Shown here: positions 6,744-12,575 of the stretch, one piece after another
Numbering within the stretch: position 1 is the stretch's first letter
How the letters are laid out: each line of letters begins with the position of its first letter
IMG/VR virus record: IMGVR_UViG_3300022924_000031
Span: 1-23,452 of that record
Length of the DNA stretch: 23,452 bases
Strand: one strand, 5' to 3'
Source of the DNA: a virus
Made by a program: the position numbers and the translations under genes
The notes under the pieces: model-generated
Databases searched by the model: none
The model's input: the letters and a program-made list of their open reading frames with translations, nothing else
Told to the model about the DNA's origin: nothing

Positions 6744-7114
6744 TGTACGTCACCCTGGAGCGCGCAAAAGAACACCTGAACATGGACCACAGTTCAGACG
6801 ACAACCTGATCACGGTCTACATTCATGCCGCGTCCGGCGCGGTGAAGAACTACCTAAAGAGCGCTTCGCCTTATGAGGTCGAGCGCGACAGCAACGACGA
6901 TATTATCGTCGACAGCTCGGGCGATCCTATCTACGTCGTCGACAGCAACGGTGACAAAGAGGTCAGCTATCCAGTCCAGGCTGCCACGCTCTTGATGGTA
7001 GGCTTCTTGTACAAAGACCGCGACGAGAACCCGGATGACGCGTTTGCCCGTGGCTACCTACCAATGCCGGTAACCGCACTACTTTACCCACTTCGTGATC
7101 CCGCCCTAGCATAA
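6740..7114 (+). CDS. Head-tail connector protein, gp6-like
   Basis: 124 aa adaptor expected to form a ring beneath the portal. MMYVTLERAKEHLNMDH plus DDNLITVYIHAASGAVKNYL is the characteristic opening of HK97 gp6/phage connector proteins (TLEEAK.HL......DD.LI..YI.AA...V..Y), and the C-terminus VQAATLLMVGFLYKDRDENPD...LPMPVTALLYPLRDP fits the same family. A ~25-residue polar insertion in the middle (DSNDDIIVDSSGDPIYVVDS) looks like a surface loop. The start at 6740 overlaps the previous stop, with AAGGAG (6724-6729) 10 nt upstream; ATG 6743 is an alternative. Confidence 0.88.
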   Translation: MMYVTLERAKEHLNMDHSSDDNLITVYIHAASGAVKNYLKSASPYEVERDSNDDIIVDSSGDPIYVVDSNGDKEVSYPVQAATLLMVGFLYKDRDENPDDAFARGYLPMPVTALLYPLRDPALA

Positions 7115-7127
7115 AAGGACTACAAAG

Positions 7128-7781
7128 ATGGCTGACAAATTCGCACGGGTCTTCGGGAGCTTTCTCCGGCGGATCATCGACATGGGTGATGGAACCTGGT
7201 CGGAACGCGTGGTCGCGGAACCGCCATTTGATCTCCTGACGGATGGCGGCGACGGTCCTGTACGGCGACTCCGCGTTGATACGGGTCAAACCGGTTTCTT
7301 CGGGCGTCGCATGTGGGCTATCAACTACGAGTTCGCGTCGGCCAATCCAATCGCCGCTACACCACTCGTGTTCCGCGTCATTATCCCCGTGAATTTCATA
7401 ATCCACGCGCATACTCTAACTCTCGATCAGGGTGGCGCTACCCTGCGGACGTACGCAGCCTCCCAAGGCGTAGCGGGAGGGACTTTTGCTTCGGCCCACA
7501 CACCTGTATCCGAAAACAGCATGACCGAGCAAGCGGCGTACACGTTCCAATCGCAGATCGCATCAGGAGGCACGTTCACGCCGAACGTCGGCCAGGTTCC
7601 GCTCACCCCGCTTCGTGTCAGGACAGCCGGCGCCACCGCGCAGCAGTCCAGCGTGGGCGGCGAAGCGGTATCCGAGAAAGGAAGGGTAGCAGGGACCTAC
7701 TACGCCGTTATCGCGCGCATGACGGGCGTCAGCGGCGACTGTACGGGCACGTACAACTTGGTCATCGAGGAGCGCCCATGA
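7128..7781 (+). CDS. Conserved-looking phage structural protein of unknown function
   Basis: 217 aa with AAGGA 8 nt before the ATG. I do not recognise a named family with confidence. The first ~40 residues (RRIIDMGDGTWSERVVAEPP) form a short opening of the type seen in head-region proteins, followed by beta-rich sequence, low in charge and rich in Gly, Thr, Ala and Ser, with no membrane segment or catalytic motif. The C-terminal part (GTYYAVIARMTGVSGDCTG, YNLVIEERP) reads like a beta-sandwich end. Position between the connector and the closure protein, and the ATGA overlap with the latter, support a virion component, perhaps a decoration or neck adhesin. Confidence 0.5.
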   Translation: MADKFARVFGSFLRRIIDMGDGTWSERVVAEPPFDLLTDGGDGPVRRLRVDTGQTGFFGRRMWAINYEFASANPIAATPLVFRVIIPVNFIIHAHTLTLDQGGATLRTYAASQGVAGGTFASAHTPVSENSMTEQAAYTFQSQIASGGTFTPNVGQVPLTPLRVRTAGATAQQSSVGGEAVSEKGRVAGTYYAVIARMTGVSGDCTGTYNLVIEERP

Positions 7782-8116
7782 GCCGCGCCGGGCAGTACCG
7801 CCACCGAGTGGACATTCAGGACTGGACCGCAGTTCGTGACGAAGAGACGGGCGGCTTCACTGAAGCTTGGGTAACCGTGTTCGCCGATGTGCCAGCGCGC
7901 ATTGCTCCCGCCAGCGGTCGGGAATTCCTGGCCGCTGCGGCGATCCAATCCGAGATCGTCGCGCGCATCGTGATCCGCCAGCGCCCCGGCCTGAATGCCA
8001 AGCAACGCATTTTACACAACGGGGATATCTACAACGTCCACGCGTGGCTGCCGGATCAGGAAAGCGGGCGCGATTACGTTTCTGCTCCGTGTTCGCGGGG
8101 CGTCAATGAGGGTTAG
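7778..8116 (+). CDS. Head-tail joining / head closure protein
   Basis: 112 aa. ATG 7778 overlaps the upstream stop (ATGA) and has GAGGAG (7767-7772) 5 nt before it. The frame stays open much further upstream, but that part is a shadow of the preceding gene. MSRAGQYRHRVDIQ, EETGGFTEAWVTVFADVPARI, ASGREFLAAAAIQSEIVARI and RQRPGLNAKQRILHNGDIYN are the standard blocks of the Phage_H_T_join family (HK97 gp7/SPP1 gp16-like), small beta-barrel proteins that close the head after packaging and provide the tail-docking surface. Confidence 0.9.
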   Translation: MSRAGQYRHRVDIQDWTAVRDEETGGFTEAWVTVFADVPARIAPASGREFLAAAAIQSEIVARIVIRQRPGLNAKQRILHNGDIYNVHAWLPDQESGRDYVSAPCSRGVNEG

Positions 8117-8119
8117 AAG

Positions 8120-8311
8120 ATGATCTATGATTCAGAGAAAGGTTCACGCGGCAAAGTGTTTTCAAACGGTGTAGAAGTGGATCGCTGCATCAAGAGTGTC
8201 GATACGGAAACCGGAGAAGTAGTGTGCTCCGTTGAGCCTATGCGCGTAGAAAACGGTCGAGTAGTGAATGAAACGCTGGTGCTTGAGAACGTAACTTTCG
8301 AACCGGAATGA
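8120..8311 (+). CDS. Small protein of unknown function (63 aa)
   Basis: Starts 3 nt after the closure gene with AGGG about 7 nt upstream of the ATG, and ends in an ATGA overlap with the glycosyltransferase-like gene. It is hydrophilic and probably beta-rich (GKVFSNGVEVDRCIKSVDTE, GEVVCSVEPMRVENGRVVNE), with no membrane segment. The alternation VSVDTETGEVV-type/VENGRVV suggests a small beta-sandwich. Tight spacing on both sides supports expression. Function is not recognised. Confidence 0.6.
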   Translation: MIYDSEKGSRGKVFSNGVEVDRCIKSVDTETGEVVCSVEPMRVENGRVVNETLVLENVTFEPE

Positions 8312-8859
8312 AAACCTTCGTCTGCATAGCGTCCGGCCCAAGCCTCAACGCACAAGACTGCGAACTGGTCCGGGCGTCAGGCCTCCCCACAATCGCTGTG
8401 AACAAATCCTGGCAGCTAGCCCCATGGTGCGATCACCTTTACGCAGGTGATCTCGCTTGGTGGGATGTGAACGTCCATGGGATTCCCCATGGACCTAAGC
8501 GATGGAGCTGTACGCGCCAGGCAGTGGCAAAGCACGGTTTGAACTATGACGAAAAGTACGGTGAATATAACTCTGGTTTGAGAGCGATCGAACTGGCCTT
8601 CAAGCTCGGCGCAGAACACGTCCTGCTTCTTGGGTACGACTGCACGGTGTCTAACGGTACGCACTGGCATGGCGACCACGAGAACACGAAGAACCCGGAC
8701 GAACTCCGGTGCCGCAAATGGGCAGCGCAACACGCCCGGCTGCCGCAGCGTGATAGGGTGGTGAACTGCTCGCGTGAAACGGCGTTGGAATGCTACCGGC
8801 TCGGGTATTTGGAAAAAGAGTTGCAAAAGGTTGTTGACACTTGTGATAAGCGGGACTAG
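8308..8859 (+). CDS. DUF115/GT42 (sialyltransferase)-like glycosyltransferase candidate
   Basis: 183 aa. The opening FVCIASGPSLNAQDC carries the xGPSL nucleotide-sugar-binding motif found in DUF115/Maf-type and CstI/II-like transferases, followed by a strand-helix pattern (LPTIAVNKSWQLAPWCDHLY, AGDLAWWD). NSGLRAIELAFKLGAEHVLLLGYD is a Rossmann-like segment, and THWHGDH a conserved-looking His cluster. Small proteins of this type are frequent in phages. The acceptor could be a virion protein or a host surface glycan; neither can be told from sequence. The gene is coupled to the 63-aa gene by ATGA. It contains two perfect hairpins (8431-8452 and 8473-8494), and its stop codon overlaps the -10 of a promoter. 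Confidence 0.65.
   Translation: MKTFVCIASGPSLNAQDCELVRASGLPTIAVNKSWQLAPWCDHLYAGDLAWWDVNVHGIPHGPKRWSCTRQAVAKHGLNYDEKYGEYNSGLRAIELAFKLGAEHVLLLGYDCTVSNGTHWHGDHENTKNPDELRCRKWAAQHARLPQRDRVVNCSRETALECYRLGYLEKELQKVVDTCDKRD
8431..8494 (+). repeat. Two tandem perfect hairpins inside the glycosyltransferase-like gene
   Basis: GATCACCT-ttacgc-AGGTGATC (8431-8452; 8-bp stem, 6-nt loop) is followed 20 nt later by GTCCATGGG-attc-CCCATGGAC (8473-8494; 9-bp stem, 4-nt loop). Both are fully paired despite being coding sequence. Confidence 0.8.
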
Positions 8860-8862
8860 AGT
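8834..8862 (+). promoter_or_regulatory. Sigma-70-type promoter
   Basis: A perfect TTGACA -35 (8834-8839), a 17-nt spacer and TAGAGT (8857-8862) as -10 (4/6). The -10 overlaps the stop codon of the upstream gene. It would start a transcript near 8870, running into the leader and terminator before the small membrane-protein gene. Related to the site at 10624-10652. Confidence 0.6.
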
Positions 8863-9043
8863 TCGTTTCAGAGGCAGCTAGCTATCAGGCGCACAACGTG
8901 AAGCCGGACAAGAATGCAGAGTTCCGGATTAAAGTGCAGTCTCTAACTGATCAACCAGCGCCAAGACCGCGAAAGCATGGTGAGTCTAGAGAAGTTCACC
9001 CGTCGCAGCCCGCACATGCGGAACCCCAGAATTCCCGTACTTC
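8863..9043 (+). ncRNA. Structured leader/ncRNA region A
   Basis: A gap of 224 nt with no convincing gene lies between the glycosyltransferase-like gene and the 54-aa gene. It holds a promoter at its 5' edge, a CCGGA/TCCGG hairpin (8904-8927), a GGTGA/TCACC hairpin (8979-9000) and a terminator. A frame open from GTG 8898 runs through to the 54-aa gene but is low-complexity and would cross the terminator. Three blocks align in order with region B (10653-10763). It could be a terminated small RNA or an attenuator leader. Confidence 0.4.
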
Positions 9044-9069
9044 AACCCGTCGAAAGGCGGGTTCTTTTT
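9044..9069 (+). terminator. Rho-independent terminator with GAAA tetraloop
   Basis: AACCCGTC (9044-9051) and GGCGGGTT (9056-9063) form an 8-bp stem, one pair a wobble, closed by GAAA and followed by C-TTTTT (9064-9069). It stands only 15 nt before the ATG of the next gene, so that gene needs read-through or another promoter. Confidence 0.85.
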
Positions 9070-9083
9070 ATCTGGAGATCGAT

Positions 9084-9248
9084 ATGGCTCAGATATCCTT
9101 AACGATTAACCTTAAGAAAGCATGGTGGGTAGGTAGCTTTCTTTGGGGCTCCGCGCTGATCCTGCGCATAGCCGGGCGAGACGAATTCCCGGAAAGCCTT
9201 CTTCGTTGGGTAGTCGCTCACGGATTCAAAATGGAACTTAGCGAATGA
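9084..9248 (+). CDS. Small single-span membrane protein (54 aa)
   Basis: Starts at ATG 9084 with GGAG (9074-9077) 6 nt upstream. The longer in-frame GTG start at 8898 would translate through a terminator and is rejected. Residues ~10-30 (KKAWWVGSFLWGSALILRIAG) form one hydrophobic helix after a basic flank, followed by an amphipathic C-terminal part (FPESLLRWVVAHGFKMELSE). No family is recognised. It overlaps the GT9-like gene by ATGA and may be an inner-membrane anchor or partner for that enzyme, though this is inference. Confidence 0.6.
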   Translation: MAQISLTINLKKAWWVGSFLWGSALILRIAGRDEFPESLLRWVVAHGFKMELSE

Positions 9249-10117
9249 TCATCCACGGAATGCGGGGCCTCGGAGATAATCTCTTCATGCGCCCTTTCAT
9301 AAAAGCTTTGCCCAAACCTGTTTATCTCGATACGCCTTGGCCGGAAATTTATTCTGATATTCCCGGCGTACACTTCCTCCGACCGCAAACCAATCTGCGC
9401 ACCCAAGCGAAGAACATCGCGCGCCACGCAACCTGGACGATGCCGCCCACGCGTCAACCGACTCGGCAGATACGCTACGGTACCGAGGGAATTATTCCCG
9501 GGATGATTGCCAGCTTCGGAGTAATGCCGGGCGAGTTCGACCTACCGCCACTGCCGCCTTCGCCCGAGTCCGACCCGTATGTCGTGGTGAGGCCTGCCAC
9601 AGTGCGCAGTGAGTGGCGTGCCGATACGCGTAACCCTGATCCAGATTACATAGCAGTAGCCGCAGCTTTGGCATGGGCAAAAGGCTATAAAGTGATCAGC
9701 GTCGCCGACCTAGAAGACGGCAAGGAGTGGGCGGTAGAACCTTTGCCGATCGCCGACGTGCGTTATCACAAAGGCGAGCTGCCGGTTGAACAACTGCTGG
9801 CGCTCGTCAAGGGTGCTGCCGCCGTGATCGGCGGTATCGGCTGGCTGGTCCCGGCGGCGCTTGCGGCCAAGGTTCCCGCGTGGATCATCTGCGGCGGCCA
9901 AGGCGGCTTCAATTCCCCGAAGCAGATCTGCCCGGACGGCAGTACAATTACCTTCGCAGTGCCGGACAACTTTTGCCGGTGCAAACTCAAACAACACAAC
10001 TGTGACAAGAGGATTTCCAACTATGACGCCAAGCTTACCGCGTGGGCTGACCGACACCTTGCTTTGGTCGGAGGAGCTGGGGCGCGGATTTCACACGCGG
10101 CCAGCAATGCGCTATGA
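9245..10117 (+). CDS. Glycosyltransferase family 9 (heptosyltransferase)-like protein
   Basis: 290 aa, GT-B-type candidate. The N-terminus MIIHGMRGLGDNLFMRPFI resembles the GxGDxL...P opening of LPS heptosyltransferases, which transfer ADP-heptose to a lipid-linked core. The C-terminal half has GAAAVIGGIGWLVPAALAAK followed by VPAWIICGG, corresponding to the donor-site G..G..H.A.A..VP segment, although the usual His is absent. It is shorter than cellular family members (~320-350 aa). A Cys-rich end (NFCRCKLKQHNCDKR) is unusual. Its last 95 nt overlap the methyltransferase start. It could modify virion or host glycan; the acceptor is unknown. Confidence 0.7.
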   Translation: MIIHGMRGLGDNLFMRPFIKALPKPVYLDTPWPEIYSDIPGVHFLRPQTNLRTQAKNIARHATWTMPPTRQPTRQIRYGTEGIIPGMIASFGVMPGEFDLPPLPPSPESDPYVVVRPATVRSEWRADTRNPDPDYIAVAAALAWAKGYKVISVADLEDGKEWAVEPLPIADVRYHKGELPVEQLLALVKGAAAVIGGIGWLVPAALAAKVPAWIICGGQGGFNSPKQICPDGSTITFAVPDNFCRCKLKQHNCDKRISNYDAKLTAWADRHLALVGGAGARISHAASNAL

Positions 10118-10646
10118 AGGCCAGTATTTCGCGCACTACCAGAAGCTTGATGCAACGCCGATGGGAGGCCTGCTGACCAAAGCGCGATTGGAACTGGTAG
10201 AGAAATACATCGACCCGTCCGAGACGGTAGACATCGGAATCGGAGGGGGCCGTTATGTCCAAGAAGCCAAGGGCCGTGGCTACGATGTGAATATCGATGC
10301 CATCAACTGGCTGGATGAAAGCGGCATCTACTGGGATGTGTACCATCGGGACGGCGCTGTTAAAGCGGTAACCTGCTGGGATAGCTTGGAGCACATCCCT
10401 GAACCTGAAAAGCTGCTGGCGCAGGTAACAGGTTGGCTCTTCGTCTCTATGCCGATCTATAACGACATGGCGGATTGCTTGGCCAGTAAGCACTACAAGC
10501 CGGGTGAGCATTTGCACTACTGGACGCTGCCAGGATTTGTGAACTGGTGCGAAGACCAAGGCTTCCAGGTTATGGAAGTCAACCACGCTGAATCAGAATT
10601 AGGCCGCGAAGGCATTACGTCGTTTGCGTTCAAGCGGGTTAGCTAG
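10023..10646 (+). CDS. Class I SAM-dependent methyltransferase
   Basis: 207 aa. Motif I is TVDIGIGGGRYVQEAKGRGY, followed by a post-I acidic position (VNIDAINW) and the motif-IV-like CWDSLEHIPEPEKLL, the layout of Methyltransf_11/23 enzymes that often act on small molecules or sugars. HYKPGEHLHYWTLPGFVNWC and the final TSFAFKRVS complete the fold. The start is ATG 10023 because GAGGA (10009-10013) lies 9 nt upstream. This gives a 95-nt overlap with the GT9-like gene. A later in-frame ATG, MRYEGQYF at ~10109, would nearly abolish the overlap but lacks a ribosome site. Coupling to the GT9-like gene suggests methylation of the sugar or glycan it handles. Confidence 0.8.
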   Translation: MTPSLPRGLTDTLLWSEELGRGFHTRPAMRYEGQYFAHYQKLDATPMGGLLTKARLELVEKYIDPSETVDIGIGGGRYVQEAKGRGYDVNIDAINWLDESGIYWDVYHRDGAVKAVTCWDSLEHIPEPEKLLAQVTGWLFVSMPIYNDMADCLASKHYKPGEHLHYWTLPGFVNWCEDQGFQVMEVNHAESELGREGITSFAFKRVS

Positions 10647-10652
10647 TAAAGT
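10624..10652 (+). promoter_or_regulatory. Putative sigma-70 promoter related to the 8834 site
   Basis: TTGCGT (10624-10629), a 17-nt spacer and TAAAGT (10647-10652). The stop codon of the methyltransferase abuts the -10. From the -10 onward, TAAAGTTGTGTTTCGGAGG matches TAGAGTTCGTTTCAGAGG at 8857 at about 16 of 19 aligned positions, with one gap. Confidence 0.45.
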
Positions 10653-10763
10653 TGTGTTTCGGAGGAATGCGCAGGCTGATGCGTGACGCCCAAGATGAAG
10701 GCGTTATAAAAGAGCTTGGCAAGACTCGCCAAGCATGTAGGGATCAGTTCCTACCCTTCGATG
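10653..10763 (+). ncRNA. Structured leader/ncRNA region B
   Basis: The gap between the methyltransferase and the gp10-like gene carries a row of stem-loops: ACGCC/GGCGT (10686-10704), a perfect 7-bp GCTTGGC/GCCAAGC with a 7-nt loop (10714-10734), and GTAGGGA/TTCCTAC with a TCAG loop (10737-10754), then a terminator. A frame open from TTG 10652 continues in phase into the gp10-like gene but would cross the terminator and the local ribosome site, so an N-terminal extension is unlikely. No tRNA cloverleaf fits. Blocks of sequence are shared in order with region A. Confidence 0.45.
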
Positions 10764-10797
10764 AAAGCCCTGACCTAAAAACTCAGGGCTTTTTCTT
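10764..10797 (+). terminator. Rho-independent terminator
   Basis: AGCCCTGA (10766-10773) pairs perfectly with TCAGGGCT (10783-10790) around a 9-nt loop, extendable by A-T pairs, followed by TTTTT-C-TT. Confidence 0.9.
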
Positions 10798-10802
10798 GCC
10801 TG

Positions 10803-10811
10803 TGATAAACT
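10803..10811 (+). promoter_or_regulatory. Extended -10 promoter (late type) for the tail-completion genes
   Basis: TGATAAACT (TG-n-TAAACT) followed by CCCGGCAAA, placed directly after the terminator and 24 nt before the ATG at 10835. Fifteen of 18 bases equal the site at 3413. No good -35 is visible. TTGCC/GGCAA flanks it as a short inverted repeat (10796-10819). Confidence 0.55.
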
Positions 10812-10834
10812 CCCGGCAAACCGAGGGCGACGAC

Positions 10835-11278
10835 ATGGCCGACTGGATCACGTACAAACTGAAGGGTGCCGAAGAGCTGTCACGCGTTTTCAAGACGCTG
10901 CCACAGGAGCTACAGCGCCAGGTTGTCGTGCCAGCCGCCAAAGACGCTATGGACATCGTGCTAAAGGACGCCATTCGTCGAGCTGCCGCGATCGATGATC
11001 CCTCCACCGTTCCTGACATCTCGAAGAACATTGCGCTGATTGAAGACAAGGGCTATTTCACCGAGACAGGTAGCACCAAGATATCCGTCGGCGTGCGCAA
11101 GACTAAACGCGGACAGCGCGGCGGCAATACCTATTACTGGTGGTGGGTCGAACTTGGTACATCGCGCAATCGCGCGCAACCCTTCATGCGCAATGCTCTC
11201 GGGCAGAACCAGCAAGCCGTGTTCCAAGAATTCCTTTCCTCTGCAAAATTCCAGCTTTTGAAATTGGGGCTCGACTAA
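10835..11278 (+). CDS. HK97 gp10-like neck/tail-completion protein
   Basis: 147 aa. The start is ATG 10835 with GAGGG (10823-10827) 7 nt upstream, which gives the normal family length. The HK97-gp10-like pattern is clear: YKLKGAEELSRVFKTLPQEL, VVVPAAKDAMDIVLKDAIRRAA, an RTKRGQRGGNTYYWWWVELG-type segment (usual form Y..WVEFGT) and RNRAQPFMRNAL, ending in long helices. Proteins of this family act at the tail-head interface or in tail completion. It overlaps the next gene by one base (TAATG). Confidence 0.88.
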   Translation: MADWITYKLKGAEELSRVFKTLPQELQRQVVVPAAKDAMDIVLKDAIRRAAAIDDPSTVPDISKNIALIEDKGYFTETGSTKISVGVRKTKRGQRGGNTYYWWWVELGTSRNRAQPFMRNALGQNQQAVFQEFLSSAKFQLLKLGLD

Positions 11279-11646
11279 TGGACGTACCTTTCTACACGGT
11301 GTGCAAAGCTGATCCCGCCGTCCGAGCGCTGCTCGGCGGTACGTCGCCGCGTATTTACCCTTTCGGCATGGCGCCTCAGACCGTCGCCAAACCCTACGTC
11401 GTCTACCAGTGGATCGGCGGCTCCCCGTTCAACATGCTTAACTGCCGTCCTGATGCCGACCGCGCTAGCCTCCAAGTGGACGTGTACGGCCTGACCACAC
11501 AGTCTACGACCACGGTTGCAAAAGCGATCCGCAATGCGATCGAACTAGACTCGTACATCACCGGGTACCGGGGCGACATGCGCGACGAAGAAACGCTGCT
11601 GTACCGCACCAGCTTCGATCTTGACTGGCTGGTCGAACGGACCTGA
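11278..11646 (+). CDS. Tail terminator/completion protein (DUF3168-like)
   Basis: 122 aa from ATG 11278, which overlaps the upstream stop; the frame is open further upstream but only as shadow. Blocks typical of DUF3168 are DPAVRALLGGTSPRIYPFG, PYVVYQWIGGSPFN, DRASLQVDVYG, and a final RTSFDLDWLVE strand. Members (lambda gpU-like topology) form a hexameric ring that caps the tail tube and stops polymerisation. Position between the gp10-like protein and the tube gene fits. Confidence 0.85.
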   Translation: MDVPFYTVCKADPAVRALLGGTSPRIYPFGMAPQTVAKPYVVYQWIGGSPFNMLNCRPDADRASLQVDVYGLTTQSTTTVAKAIRNAIELDSYITGYRGDMRDEETLLYRTSFDLDWLVERT

Positions 11647-11647
11647 T

Positions 11648-11675
11648 TTGCGAATCGCGCCCCGCGTGATATGCT
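11648..11675 (+). promoter_or_regulatory. Late-type promoter for the tail tube operon
   Basis: TGATATGCT (TG-n-TATGCT at 11667-11675) followed by TCCGTCGAA. It shares TGATA..CT.CCG...AA with the sites at 3413 and 10803. A TTGCGA (11648-11653) lies 16 nt upstream as -35. The ATG of the tube gene is 36 nt downstream. Confidence 0.55.
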
Positions 11676-11711
11676 TCCGTCGAACGTTCATCAATCCATG
11701 AGGCAACACCC

Positions 11712-12194
11712 ATGACCATCAAGAGCCAGGGAACAGACCTGTATACCATCGACCCGGATACCGGCGCCCTGCTGGACGTGGGTTGCATCACATCCATCGA
11801 CGGTATCGACACCGCGATCGACCAAATCGAAACGACCTGTCTGAACGACCTGTCGCGTACCTACGAAGCTGGCCTCGCCACTCCCGGCGCCGCTACCTTC
11901 GGTCTGCAGTTCGATCCGGCTGACGTGAATCATATCCGTCTGCACCAGTTGAAGACCGCAGGCGTGACGCTGAAATGGGCTATCGGTTTCTCTGACGGCA
12001 CCGCGGCACCAACCACTGGCACTGACAGCTCCGGCGAAGATGAATTCGTTCTGCCGCCGACCCGCAGCTGGCTGACCTTCGAAGGCTACATGAACAGCTA
12101 CCCATTCACCTTCGCGCTGAACACCATGGTCACTTCGACCGTTGGCATTCAAGTGTCGGGCGAACCTGTTCTCATTCCTAAGTCGTCGAGCTAA
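11712..12194 (+). CDS. Major tail tube protein
   Basis: 160 aa, highly expressed virion component expected to stack as rings around the tape measure. The opening TIKSQGTDLYTIDPDTGALL and DQIETTCLNDLSRTYEAGL match the lambda gpV-like/Phage_tail_3-type tube fold (beta barrel), with TFGLQFDPADVNHIRLHQL and SWLTFEGYMNSYPFTFALNTM as later conserved-looking strands. There is no extra Ig domain at the C-terminus. GAGG (11700-11703) lies 8 nt before the ATG. It has its own promoter, consistent with a high copy need. Confidence 0.88.
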   Translation: MTIKSQGTDLYTIDPDTGALLDVGCITSIDGIDTAIDQIETTCLNDLSRTYEAGLATPGAATFGLQFDPADVNHIRLHQLKTAGVTLKWAIGFSDGTAAPTTGTDSSGEDEFVLPPTRSWLTFEGYMNSYPFTFALNTMVTSTVGIQVSGEPVLIPKSSS

Positions 12195-12197
12195 TCC

Positions 12198-12575
12198 ATG
12201 GGCCTGAACCTTAAAGACCTCGTTGCTCAAGGCGCATTCGTCAAAGAGCCTTTCGTAAAGCGCCAGATCAAATGGCACAACACGGAAGGCGAAGAGCTGA
12301 CTGCAGACATTTGCGTGCGCCTGGCGTCTTACCACACGATCACCAACACCTGGAAAGCTGCTGAAGGCAATCAGGAGCACCTGGCCGCACGGATCGCGAC
12401 CATGGTGTGTGACGAAGAGGGCGGCCCGATCTTCTCTACGGCTGACATTCTCGGCACAACCGGGATCGAAGGCCGCGGCGCGATGTGCGACACGCTGTTC
12501 CTCGCACTGATCACCGCGGTTAACGAAGCTCAATCGGCAAAGACGAAGCCCCCGAAGACCTCTGGTTCGAACTAG
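12198..12575 (+). CDS. Tail assembly chaperone, short form (gpG-like)
   Basis: 125 aa, three bases after the tube gene. NLKDLVAQGAFVKEPFVKRQ and CVRLASYHTITNTWKAAEGN, then REARIATMVCDEEGG-type text (AARIATMVCDEEGG), match the phage tail assembly chaperone family between the tube and tape-measure genes. Such proteins coat the tape measure during tail assembly and are absent from virions. It ends with a polar tail where a -1 shift can join it to the next frame. Confidence 0.85.
   Translation: MGLNLKDLVAQGAFVKEPFVKRQIKWHNTEGEELTADICVRLASYHTITNTWKAAEGNQEHLAARIATMVCDEEGGPIFSTADILGTTGIEGRGAMCDTLFLALITAVNEAQSAKTKPPKTSGSN

Noticed and set aside
7313-7777. Long upstream extension of the closure protein frame
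   Set aside because: It overlaps the 7128-7781 gene completely, is arginine-rich shadow sequence, and the family start with a GAGGAG site is at 7778.
8120-8311. Anti-CRISPR or other counter-defence role for the 63-aa protein
   Set aside because: Size and position alone are not evidence; no motif or neighbouring regulator of the Aca type is present.
8898-9083. GTG-started N-terminal extension of the 54-aa membrane protein
   Set aside because: The extension is low-complexity, would be translated across a clear terminator, and a proper GGAG-spaced ATG exists at 9084.
10653-10797. tRNA or tRNA remnant in leader B (7-bp stem with a 7-nt loop)
   Set aside because: No acceptor/D/T-arm cloverleaf and no TTCRA T-loop could be fitted on either strand. 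The same was true for leader A.
10652-10834. 61-residue N-terminal extension of the gp10-like protein
   Set aside because: It crosses a terminator and the late promoter; the family length and GAGGG site fit ATG 10835.
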